Of a stretch of 64,000 nt of DNA, positions 52,545 through 63,099 are shown one piece after another. Both the position numbers and the translations under genes were made by a program. Under the pieces are notes generated by a model, which did no database searches, was not told the origin of the DNA, and worked only from the letters and a program-made list of their open reading frames with translations. How positions within the stretch are numbered: position 1 is the stretch's first letter; each line of letters begins with the position of its first letter. This stretch comes from Maratus speciosus (taxonomy: Eukaryota; Arthropoda; Arachnida; Araneae; Salticidae), in the NCBI GenBank assembly GCA_963932465.1, contig OZ010792.1, forward strand, positions 17,377,701-17,441,700, in the 5' to 3' direction.

Positions 52545-54480
52545 TGGATATTTTCAATTTGGAAGTTCTGCGATGATTATTTTAAATATTAAAAAAGTTG
52601 TTTAAAATAAGCTAAAGCAGATCTTGTCATATTATTCAATTTCTTGAAAGTCGTTATAGTTTCTTATACAGTGTGAATAAAGACAAACTTTTTTAATCTC
52701 AGAAAATATAACATTACCACGAACTAAAATATACGATAACCTTTTCCGAGTTATCTACGATTCCGATAACTATTATTTCTGTTTAGAAACCTTAGAAACT
52801 AACATATTCTAGAGATTTAAAAAAGCATTTATAAAAACAAAATTTCTTTTGCTGCTAATGGTTTTCAGAAACGTTTCCCAGTATTTTTTTTCAGTGTAAT
52901 ACACTGTGTATTTATCAATTTCCCAACCTTCAATATAGGTTTCTGGATGCTATCAATTCTCAAGTAAGCAGTTTTATGTTCAACAAACATGTTTTAAAAA
53001 CAAACATGGTAAATTAAAACTATTAACACTATCATTAAAAGTAATACTGTTTTGCTATTCCTTCATCTTGCATGTATAAATGAAAACGCGTGAAGCAGGC
53101 TTTTCCACTCTTTCAGATCTTGGCTCTGAGCTGGTTGTAATGTTTGACTTGTTGGTTGTAAATTTCGTCCTATAAAAAAATATATTCCTAAAACACTTTC
53201 AAACAATTATTATACAAATAATACAAAAAAGAAAAAGTCTAAATGTCAGTTACTTAATAAGTTATCCAGTTTAAAAAGTTTTTTGCAACAAAATATTCTC
53301 CCAAACAAAATGTCTTTCGTTGGACATTATTAGGAATTATTTGTTCGATATGCTTACCGTGGATATGCTAATCTTTTCTAGATATCTCCTCTTTTTTTCA
53401 TCTAACAAAACAAGCGAGACATTTCATTTTCTTATACAAATTCAGCTAATAATTTGTCACCGAAGTTTTTATATTTTTTGGGACTACAGATTCGCATAAA
53501 TAATGACCCTCTCAACAATTTTTTTAAGTATACACACGTATAAACGTTTCTTTGCCACAACTAATTGCTGAAGGAATCGCATCGACTGCATGCTTTATTT
53601 TTTCTATTAAGGATGTTTTCTTTTTCTTGCTTTTTTTACTGTTTTTGATTATTTTTTCTAGTTTCTCCTACGATGAAGAAAAAATGGGGATAAAAATCAA
53701 TGAGAACCCTTCTTTTAGAAGATTTGAGAAGGAAAACCAATTGAAAATATCCTAATCTCAGTAGCGTATTTGAGAAGCTTAGAATTTGTTGGATAAAAAG
53801 AAAATTGTAGGTTTCTGGATAGTTTGTGACGCTTTAACAGAAAAAGAATATAGTTAAGGGAAATCTGTTAAATACTTTTTAGTTTTGCAATAATAATGGT
53901 ATTTGTTTTTTCAGTTTGGAAGCTCTGCGTAGATTATTTTAGATTATAAAAAAATAATTTAAATTTAACTACAGCAGATCTTGTCATATTAAAATTATAT
54001 TTCTGCCAAATTTGCAATAATAATGGCATTTGGTTTTTCAGTTTGGAAGCTCTGCGTAGATTATTTTAGATTGTGATAAAGTAATTTAAATTTAACTACA
54101 GCAGATCTTGTCAAATTAAAATTCTCTTTCTGCCAAATTTGCAATAATAATGGTATTTGGTTTTTGAGTTTGGAAGCTCTGCGTAGATTATTTTAGATTG
54201 TGAAAAAGTAATTTAAATTTAACTACAGCAGATCTTGTGATATTAAAATTCTATTTCTGCAAAATTTGCAAGAGAAATATAAAAGAGAAAAATTTTCTAA
54301 CAAAATACTAGTATTTAAAAACCGGACCATTCCGAAGCCCTGACTGTGGTAAAGACAAACTTTCTTAATCTAGGAAAATATAATATTACCACTAACTAGA
54401 ATTTGCAATAACCTCTTCCGAGTTAGCACGATTTTGATAAGCATTTTTTGTATTTAGAAACGTCAGAAATTTCATTATTG
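52545..54480 (+). repeat. Macro-repeat copy A
   Basis: The 52545-52880 part (tggaagttctgcgatgatta, gcagatcttgtcatatta, taacattaccacgaacta) is the 3' portion of a preceding copy. Then comes tggatgctatcaattctcaa (52945), gttcaacaaacatgttttaa, tttcatcttgcatgtataaatg, the 53400-53830 conserved block and an unoccupied gttctggatag-type site (ggtttctggatagtttgtga at 53813). It ends at 54480. No frame is conserved between copies. Confidence 0.85.
53885..54265 (+). repeat. 127-bp triplication inside macro-repeat copy A
   Basis: Units start with ttgcaataataatgg at 53885, 54012 and 54139, exactly 127 bp apart. Each holds cagtttggaagctctgcgta, gattattttagatt and actacagcagatcttgt. The three units are nearly identical, much closer to each other than to the single unit in copy B, so the triplication here is recent. 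Confidence 0.9.
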
Positions 54481-54489
54481 ATAGTTTAA

Positions 54490-55305
54490 GAACAATAAAA
54501 AACTTTTAGATTATTTAATATGATATAAAGAACGCGTTGTTTGAATGTAAAATAAATGTAACGAAGCTGTGATCAATAATAAAGCAAATTTTTCAACTTT
54601 GTATTTTTAAAACCTAATGCGTGTTTATAACAAATGATCGTATCGATTTGCGGATGTTATAATTCTAATCAGAATTAAAATATACATAATAAGCGATATC
54701 CCAATTGACTTATTTTTAAAAAAAAGTTGAGTTTTACCCTGAGTTAAAATTCCCCCTTTTGAATTCCTTCCTCTCCAAACAAAAGCACAGTAATATAACT
54801 TTCATTTTTTGTAGATAACATCATATCTTCATTTCTAGTGCCAAAACGAAGTTCTTTTCAAATTTTCATCAATGGACATCAGCTGCCTAATAATAAGCTC
54901 GAAGTAGAAGGAGTTCGGTAAATTTGTTCGTTTCAATTTTTGATTTTTTTTTTCTTCAATCTGTCTTTCGATAGGGTGTATTTTACTCGGGACGTGGCTT
55001 GGGACCTACGAACCTAGCTTCCGCAAAAGAGTCGGATTAAGTAGAAGAATATGGGCTGCGGACAAAAAGAGAATATATTCTCGAGATTTAAAAAAAAAAT
55101 AAGCATTTAGGGAAAAAAAGGTTTATTTTGCTGTCTCTGATTTTCAGAGACGTTTTCAAGGGTCGTGCGTGTCCTGAAATTTCAAGACTAGTATTTTCTT
55201 ATAGAAAATCTCTTTTTAAATAAGGTGAAATTTCGCGCGTTGAATCTAGATTTATTTTTCTATTAAAAAATACTTTTATTTGTCCTGAAAAATACCTTGA
55301 AGCGT
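54490..55305. other. Unassigned DNA between macro-repeat copies
   Basis: No element ends or motifs recognised, except that 55180-55320 has cctgaaatttcaagac and its inverted echo, a weak foldback. No gene is supported. Confidence 0.3.
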
Positions 55306-55309
55306 ACGA

Positions 55310-56890
55310 CCCCTGCATTTCCGAGTAGTTTTTGTAGTGTATTTATTAGTTTCTAAATCTTGAATATAGATTTTCTGGATGCCATCAACTCTCAAGCAAG
55401 CAGTTTCATGTTCAACAAACATGTTTTCAAGATAAACGTGATATATTAAAACCATTAACATTATCATTAAAAGTGATACTGTTTTGATACTCTTTCATCT
55501 TGCACGTATAAATGAAAACACGGGAAGACTTTTCACCTCTTTCAGTCTTTGGTCCAGAGCTTATTGTAGCCTTTGACTGGTTGTAAATTTCGTCCTATAA
55601 AAGAATATGTTCCTTAAACACTTTCCAACAATTGTTATACAACTAATACAAGAGAGAAAAAGCCTAATTTTCAGTTACTTAATAAGTTATCTAATTTAAA
55701 AATCTTCATGCAACAAAATATTCTTCCAAACAAAATGTTTTCTTAGGACATTATTATGAATTATTTTTTTTATATATACTAATCTCTTCTAGATATCTCT
55801 CTTTTTTCCATCTAACAAAACAATCGAGATGTTTCATTTTCTTATAAAAATTCAACTAATAATTCGTCACAGGAGTTTTTATATTTACTGGGACTACAGA
55901 TTCGCATAAATAATGACCCTCTCAACAATTTTTTAAAGTATACTCACGTATAAACGTTTCTTCGCCACAACTAATTGATGAAGAAAACGCATCTCGGCTG
56001 CATGCTTTATTCTTTCTATTAAGGACGTTTTCTTTTTTCTTTCCTTTTTTCATTTTTTTATTATTTCTTCTGATTGAAGAAAAAATGGGGATAAAAATCA
56101 GTGAGAACCCTTCTTTTAGAAGATTTGAGAAGGAAAACCAATTGAAAATTTCCTAATCTCAGTAGCGTATTTGAGAAGCTTAGAATTTGTTGAATAAACA
56201 GACGATTGTAGGGTTCTGGATAGTTTGTAACGCTTTAACAGAAAAGGAATATTGTTAAGGAAATGAAACAATGTATCTCTGAAATACTTTTGCGTTTTGC
56301 AGTAATAATGGTACTTGGTTTTCAGTTTGGAAGCTCTGCGATGATTATTTTAGACAGTGAAAAAGTAATTTAAAATAAACTAAAGCAAATCTTGTCATAT
56401 TAAAATTCTATTTCTGCAAAATTTGCAAGAGTAATCTAAAAAATAATTTTTTTCTGTTTTTAAAAACCGGACCATTTGGGAGCCCTGACTGTGGAAAAGA
56501 CTGTGGAAAGTTTTCTTAATCTAGGAAAATAAAACATTACCACGAACTAGAATATGCAATAACCTCTTCTAAGTTACATACATTCCAATAAGCATTCTTT
56601 GTACTTAGAAACCTCAGATACTAATGTTTTCGCGAGATTTAAAAAAGCATTTATAAACACGAAGTTTCTTTTGCTGTTTCTAGTTATCAGAAACTTTTCC
56701 GAATAATTTTTATGTCAGTTTCTCAAACTTGAATATAGATTTTTCTAGATGCTATCAATTCTCAAATAAGCAGTTTTATGTTCAACAAACATGTTTTAAA
56801 ACAACACTATTATTAAAAGTAATAGTGTTTTGCTACTCTTTCATCTTGCATGTATAGATGAAAACACGAGACGACTTTTCCCCTCTTTCA
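55310..56890 (+). repeat. Macro-repeat copy B, followed by the start of a further copy
   Basis: Collinear with 52910-54480 over its whole length, with a single 127-bp block instead of three. The insertion site is unoccupied (gttctggatagtttgtaacg at 56217). At about 56700 the next copy starts again (tgaatatagatttttctaga, gttcaacaaacatgttttaa, tttcatcttgcatgtatag) and stops near 56890 in cctctttcagacctt. The repeat from about 52915 to 55310 implies a period close to 2.4 kb. Confidence 0.85.
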
Positions 56891-56894
56891 GACC

Positions 56895-57753
56895 TTAACC
56901 ATGAGCGTGACTTCCTTACTAGCCGAAAAGATTTTAGTCGAAACCTACAGGGGACTGTTAAAAATTAAAATACTGAACTGCGATAAGGAGTCCAGTTTCT
57001 TCTTATTTCCTTTTCACCCTCCCTCTCAAGCCTCTCTCATTACTGTTCTTCGCATCCCAGTCAAAGCCTTATCCCCGGGGTCACGAAGGGTCACTATTTC
57101 TTTCTTCTTTAACAGTGCTGATACAAAAGATACAGACGCAAAAGATACAGATGGGTTTTTTTCTTTTCGAATAACTATTACTTTATGGAAGATTATTAGA
57201 TTTGATTCACAAAAGTTGCTAACGTAATTAATTAGTGATTCACATAACCGGTATTTTTTGTGTGTGTCTGTTGGAGGGGGAGAGGAGGGAAGGCAAATAT
57301 GTGTAAAAGGCAAGAAACAGTGGCGTATGCAAACGAGATATTTTATAAATTTCTTAGCGAGCGAGTATTTTGGTTAATTTAAAAAAAAAATGTCAGAATA
57401 AAAATGTATCAGATGCTTTTCAGATGCGCACAATAAAATCAAAAGACCTCCCCCCCCCATTCAAGAAAGTTTTGAAAAGGTGCTACTGCCCTATTTAACT
57501 AAGCAATAATGCGTAAAATTTGTTTTTATCGTCAATTTGAACGTACCTAAGCAAAAAGAGGGGGCGGTGCATTTTTAGTGAACTGTTATTCAAAAATCAG
57601 TTAAGTCTCAGTCATAAAATTTACAATTTAACTTTATAGTACAAAGATGTTTATTATCCTAAGTTTTCAGAATTTCGTACTCAGTCTTTTTTGAGATATT
57701 AATTAGTGAAAATTGCCAAAAGCAGACTTAACACAATTTTTGATGAGCTGTAC

Positions 57754-57784
<31 letters not shown>

Positions 57785-58160
57785 AGAAACGGTTTTCAGA
57801 ATTGAAATTTATAAAAATGAATAGTCCTATAAGAGATCTTAAAAAATATATATATATATTTAAGGCGAGTCTCATTTCCTTCATAAAAAACAATGGCAGC
57901 GACCTTTTATTTCTTCGATTTTTAAGCATGTTTTTGGTCTAGATCCTTATGAAAATTTTATAATTACATAAAATGTCGACAATTTTAAGACTAGAGAAAA
58001 TTTTATAATTACATAAAATGTCGACAATTTTATGCTGGATATTTTGGTTTTTGATTCCTCTTGATAGGTAGAAAAATAAAGCAGTTACAGCATTTTCCGT
58101 AAAACACGTTTTTCTCCCAAAAATGGCTGTGTAGTTTGTTAAAAATGGTCCCTCCAAAAA
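56895..58160. other. Unassigned DNA with small duplications
   Basis: The 108-codon frame at 56901-57227 has no domain and I do not call it a gene. The stretch holds agatacagac/gcaaaagatacagat (57127-57150), an A-run of about 30 at 57752-57782, and a perfect 37-bp direct duplication at 57951-57987 and 57996-58032 (gaaaattttataattacata then aaatgtcgacaatttta). Confidence 0.45.
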
Positions 58161-58164
58161 ACTA

Positions 58165-58538
58165 CCGTATTTTATGGAAGAAACGCCGCGGCGTTTACGA
58201 GTTTAAAAGTTAATTTTTTTCCAAGTGCGGCGTTTACGCCATGTGCGGCGTTTACGATTTTTTTAAATACCAACTGAGTTTCCGTAATTTAAAAATTCAT
58301 AAAAATATTTAAAATCGGATTTAAATATTTTAAATAAAAGTTCAGACATCTTAAGATATTAAAAACGAGGCATTCTACATTGCTCAGAAAACTTTGATTA
58401 AAGTTAAGTCAATGTGACGCTGTCCACAAAAGTAGCGTTCCGATGGATGCGGCGTTTACAATGGGTGCGGCGATTACGATATTTTTAAGCTTATTCAGGC
58501 CAATTTGAGGAGTGCGGCGTTTCTTCCATAAAATACGG
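58165..58538. mobile_element. 374-bp TA-flanked MITE with perfect TIR
   Basis: The ends ccgtattttatggaagaaac and its exact complement enclose the element; 25 bp pair without mismatch. TA lies at 58163-58164 and 58539-58540. The interior has four to five copies of gtgcggcg(t/a)ttac in both halves. TA target and short TIR suit Tc1/mariner-type or related MITEs. No protein. Confidence 0.85.
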
Positions 58539-58544
58539 TATATG

Positions 58545-59855
58545 ATGAAAAAAAAAAAAAAATAGTCATGTTTTTAAACTCAGAAAACTATGAAGAAGTC
58601 TTTGTTAAAAGATTAGGAAAATAAAAAATGTCGAGCGACACCACCTGGTGGTTTGAACTGGATTGCCCCTAATATGTAAATGGTTATTTTGCGTCATTAG
58701 TATCTAAATTAAGTTAAATGTATGCGAATGAATAATATGACGCAATGAAATAATTTACATAATTTTTTGTTAAGGTTTCGGATAGCATGGCGCAAAAGAT
58801 AAACTACGTTATTCAATAAATACATTTCAATGCATAATATAGATTTAGTGAAAGTGATATACTTATCATCGTATTGAAAAAATAAACGTATAGTTTGGTT
58901 GTCTAAATATACTTTAGAAAACAAATCAAAAATAATTTAAATTGAAACTTAATTTATAATTTTATCAAAATTTCATTTTTTATTTCCCCTTACATGAATA
59001 AAAAGTTTAAACGGCTGCATACGCATAAAGGCTTTAGAATAACTTTCAAAGAAGTTTTTATGATTATTTTGATTTATTAAATTACATATATTTATTCTCT
59101 TTTTTAATTTTCTTAATGTTTCTCTTTTGTAAATTAAAAAAAAATAAATGTTAAACATTTTGGAACTATATGTGCAATGGACATGGATCTCTAATGCTCT
59201 TATATATATATATATAACCATTAATAAAACATTACCGACCACCATCAAAAACCGCAATATTGTGAATGAAATGACTATAAAATGGATATCACAAACCAGT
59301 AATATACAACTGTATATATAGTCAAACTTTTTGTAAAAATGAGCCATTTTAACAAATGAATTCAATATAACAAAATAGTAAATAATTTATAAATACTTGT
59401 GGTTATTCCTTGAAAAACAAAAAATTAAAGTGCTTGAAAAAGTGCTTTGATATTTTTTTCAAACAAAAAAACGTATATGCACATGCAAGGATAAAAATAT
59501 ATGCTTTTGTAAAGTGTATTTATAAATAACTGCATTATAATGTTTTTGTATATAGACACTGACACAGCAAAGAAAGAAGAGGGGGGGGGGGATTAAAACT
59601 CTTCCCGTGTAAATTAAAACTGTATAAACTAAATGTAAAAACTACTGTGGTATGATGAACAATCGATTTGTAAAAATAAACAACCAAAGTAAAAGCAAAA
59701 ATAGTTTTTTTTTTTTTTTTTTAATGTACAAAATTGTTTAATGTATCAATTGTCTGAAGGCTCCACAAAAAGTACACCAACTATGCTTAAACTGGTATTT
59801 ATGTGTATTAGTATTTTCTGGGATCGAAATCTGGACAATAATCTAGAATATTAAT
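58545..59855. other. Unassigned AT-rich DNA
   Basis: Contains a short segment (aaccattaataaaacattac, gaccaccatcaaaaa) matching 32865-32900 inverted, next to an (AT)n tract (about 59200-59217). A G-run is at 59581-59590 and a T-run near 59706-59722. Minus-strand frames at 58709-59365 are Phe/Ile/Lys-rich and unremarkable. No gene is supported. Confidence 0.35.
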
Positions 59856-59875
59856 TTTTCTTAAAAGTAAATGAA

Positions 59876-60060
59876 TCCAATTGCGCCCGTCGGCCTAACC
59901 GTTCGGAGTTTTCGTGGTTTTCTTCGAACCTTGGATTTCCTTGCATAAATACGGGTTAGGTTCCCCTAGAAAGACCCGCACGGAGGGCCACCCCCCCTCC
60001 CCCCCTCTTTATGGCCCATATCTCTCGAGTTGGTAATTGGCCGTAATAAATACAACCAAC
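59876..60060 (+). mobile_element. tRNA-derived SINE, 5'-truncated, 16-bp duplication
   Basis: Starts within the SINE just after the B box (ccaattgcgcccgtcggcc) and runs collinear with the 50890-51129 copy (ttcggagttttcgtggtttt, acgggttaggttcccc) to the tail gtaataaatacaaccaac. Flanks cttaaaagtaaatgaa (59860-59875 and 60061-60076) are identical over 16 bp. 5' truncation with a long duplication indicates LINE-type target-primed insertion. Confidence 0.92.
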
Positions 60061-60079
60061 CTTAAAAGTAAATGAAGAA

Positions 60080-61675
60080 AAATATACCATTTATATTACA
60101 AAATATAATTCAAAGTAGCGCAATAGGATATAGGTTCCTTTTTAATTTCTTTATCATTTTCATAAATCTCAATATTTCAAATGATACATTTCATTTAAAA
60201 TTGTCTTCCATTTTCTTTTTTGTTGTCATAGCTTAAATAAGAAAAATAAAAATGTTTCGACAAGGATATAAAATTAGAATCTTTAATGCATGCTTTTATA
60301 TGCAAAAGTGATGTGATATTCAATAGAGAATATATATATATTTTTTTTTTTAAACCCGAATTTTAAACACATGCAAAAATATTATAGTCATATTTTTTCA
60401 CATACATTGAAATATATGTATATGTAGATAATGCAAATAAATGCCGATTAAATAATTTAAATAAGATTAAATAATAGATTAAATTTAATGTACACAGAAA
60501 GCTTCTCAACATGATTGTGTTATTAGAGGCATAATTTTCGCCTATTTTCCTTAATAATTGTATATTTAAATATAATATATTTAAAAATTTACTTTTGTGC
60601 ATATTTTCATAAAATTAAAGCAGTAGAATTTTAATCTTAGACCATAAAAAAGAAAAACAAATGTATTCAATGAATTTAATTAATTTACTTTAAATTTATG
60701 AATGAAAATCTATATTTTCCTTTAAACATAGTGTCACTTTCACTGCCCTATACTTTTCAATCAATTCCAGCAAACTTTGAAAGACTAAACAAGTAAAGTA
60801 TTATTACATGGAATCCTTTCTTAGCAAAATTTTATTTTTTCAGCCAAAAATCAATTTCATTGTCAAAGCATTTAAAATAATAAAGTATTACTCAAATGAT
60901 TTTCATATGAAAATTGGCAAACAAAACAAAAGGAAACAAATCAGTAAATAAGGAAACAGTACAAAAAAATTAAACATTTTTTAATTATTAAAAAGAGCTA
61001 AAGCGCCCACAAAATTTGTGTAACGCATAGAGAGACGCCAGAAAAACAGATAAATATTTTCCAAAAATAGCCACATGGCATTCAGGAAAGAAAAAAAAAT
61101 AATAATAAAAAACTTCATGAAAATAATTTAAAACAATAAAAAAACAGCAGTAGGAGCACAACACACGTACTTTGTTGCTGTTGCTTATAATTCTCTCTTT
61201 ATCGTCGATACTAATTATGAATTTGTAAATTAGTTATGCCTAAAAATTAAGGATTCAAAAAATAATTCGTACAAATTACTAATTCGACATAGATTTCATT
61301 CAGTAGAAATTTTTTATAGTTTCACGAATCATTGATTATAAAGTTAAATTACATTTTCTTTCTTTTTTTTATTGTGAGGAGACAATTCTGAAAGAATTTT
61401 CTAGACCTTTTTGTCTAGTTACCCTTTTATTGGTTAGATGATACAATGCATAGTAAAACACTACTGGGCTAAGTTGAAAAAAAGTTATAAAACAGTAACA
61501 TGATCCGCAGCAGCAAACCGCACAGGGTTCTTTTCTAGAATGGAGTAACTTTTCGTGATTTTGTTCGGATTCAGACGGATTCAAAACTAAACGTTGACAC
61601 TATGCAACTCCTGTACGATCCCTTACATTTCCCCCACTTAATGATTTTCGGCTAGAATTTTTTCGGCTATAAGGG
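60080..61675. other. Unassigned AT-rich DNA
   Basis: A short segment at about 60995-61045 (gcgcccacaaaatttgtgta) resembles the head of the 44580-45415 array (gcgcctacaaaatttgtgta at 45246), a likely fragment of that family. No genes or element ends are recognised. Confidence 0.35.
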
Positions 61676-61679
61676 AACA

Positions 61680-63050
61680 AACCGGCTATGAGCTGGTTGT
61701 AACGTTTGACTCGTCGTAAATTTCGTTCTATAAAAGAATATATTCCTTAAACACATTTCCAACAATTATTATACAAATAATACAAAAGAGAAAAAACTTA
61801 ATTGCCAGTTACTTAATAAGTTATCTGATTTTAAAAATTGTATGCAACAGAAAATTCTTCCGAACAGAATGTCTTTCTTTAGACATTATTATGAATTATT
61901 TTTCTATATACTAATCTTTTCAAGATATGCCCTTTTTTTACCCGACTGAAAAGAAAGGTTATGTGTTTCACGCGTATCTGTGTATGTGGATTTCTTTATA
62001 CCCTCGAAACATCCCAACGGCTGGATGGATTTTTATGAATGAGGTCTCTATCGATTCGTCTTAATCTTCGGATGGTTATAGGATAGGTTTTGTCTTTATA
62101 AATTCAAAATGGCGGCCGTACAATAAAAAATGGCTGTAGAGACGAAAAAAAAATGTACGCACCCTATTGAGTGGCATATCATTAAATAGGTCTTTCAAAA
62201 TGAAGACGATGTTTCATTGATCATTTTGTAGTCAGAAGCTCCGTTTAAATATTACAACCTGGAAGTTGTGTACTTTGGATCGCTACCTTTACTGTAACTC
62301 TAACCTTCATAATAGACATCTATGAGTCTCATCTAAAGAGTGTTTGTAGATAGGAACTAATAATTAAACACAACTTAAAAGTCATCAATACAACTAAATA
62401 AAAAAAATGTAAGTAATATAAAAAATAGTTTCATATTGATGAGAAATAATTAATTAGTTCGCTTTTTACGCAGTCGGGTTTTTTGATTTTTTTAAATTTA
62501 ATATATTATTTCATCCCCCAAATAAATCATCCTCTAATAATTTGTCACGGGAGTTTTTATATTTATCGGGACTACAGATTCCCATAAATAATGACCCTCT
62601 CAACAATTCTTTTAAGTATACTCACGTATAAACATTTCTTCGCCACAACTAATTGCTGAAGAAAACGCATCTCGGCTGCATGCTTTATTCTTTCTATTAA
62701 GGACGTTTACTTTTTTTCTTTCTTTTTTTTTTCTTTTCTTTTTTGCTGTTTTTAATTTTTTCTTCTAGTTTCTCCTACGATGAAGAAAATATGGGGATAA
62801 AAATCAATGAGAACCATTCGTTTAGAAGATTTGAGAAGGAAAACCAATTGAAAATTTCCTAATCTCAGTAGCGTATTTGAGAAGCTTAGAATTTGTTGGA
62901 TAAAAAGAAGATTGTAGGTTTCTGGATAGTTTGTAGCGCTTTAACAGAAAACGAATATAGTTAAGGAATTGAAACAATGTATCGCTGAAATAATTTTGCG
63001 TTTTGCAATAATAATGGTATTTAGTTTTATTTTAATTATTTAAGAAAATA
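61680..63050 (+). repeat. Macro-repeat copy D (interrupted at 61940-62479)
   Basis: Begins tgagctggttgtaacgtttg, aaatttcgttctataaaaga and continues to atgtctttctttagacatta (61870). After the insertion it resumes at about 62530 (ctctaataatttgtcac), with cgcataaataatgaccctct-type text, gcatctcggctgcatgcttt, tttctcctacgatgaagaaa and an unoccupied site (ggtttctggatagtttgtag at 62925). It fades near 63050. Confidence 0.82.
61940..62479. mobile_element. 540-bp element with ACCCGACTG inverted ends
   Basis: Left acccgactg at 61940, right cagtcgggt ending at 62479, each bordered by a T-run. Near the left is a tgtttcacgcgtatctgtgtatgtgg stretch and aacggctggatggatttttatgaa, the same style as the gtacgt-type heads of other elements here. 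No duplication is certain because of the T-runs. No protein. Confidence 0.65.
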
Positions 63051-63099
63051 TCTGAACGAAATATATCCCTCCATGTCTATATAAATAAAAGCTCTCTCT

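Noticed and set aside
56901..57227. 108-codon frame as an exon
   Set aside because: No recognisable domain, no convincing splice context, and its start lies in macro-repeat sequence.
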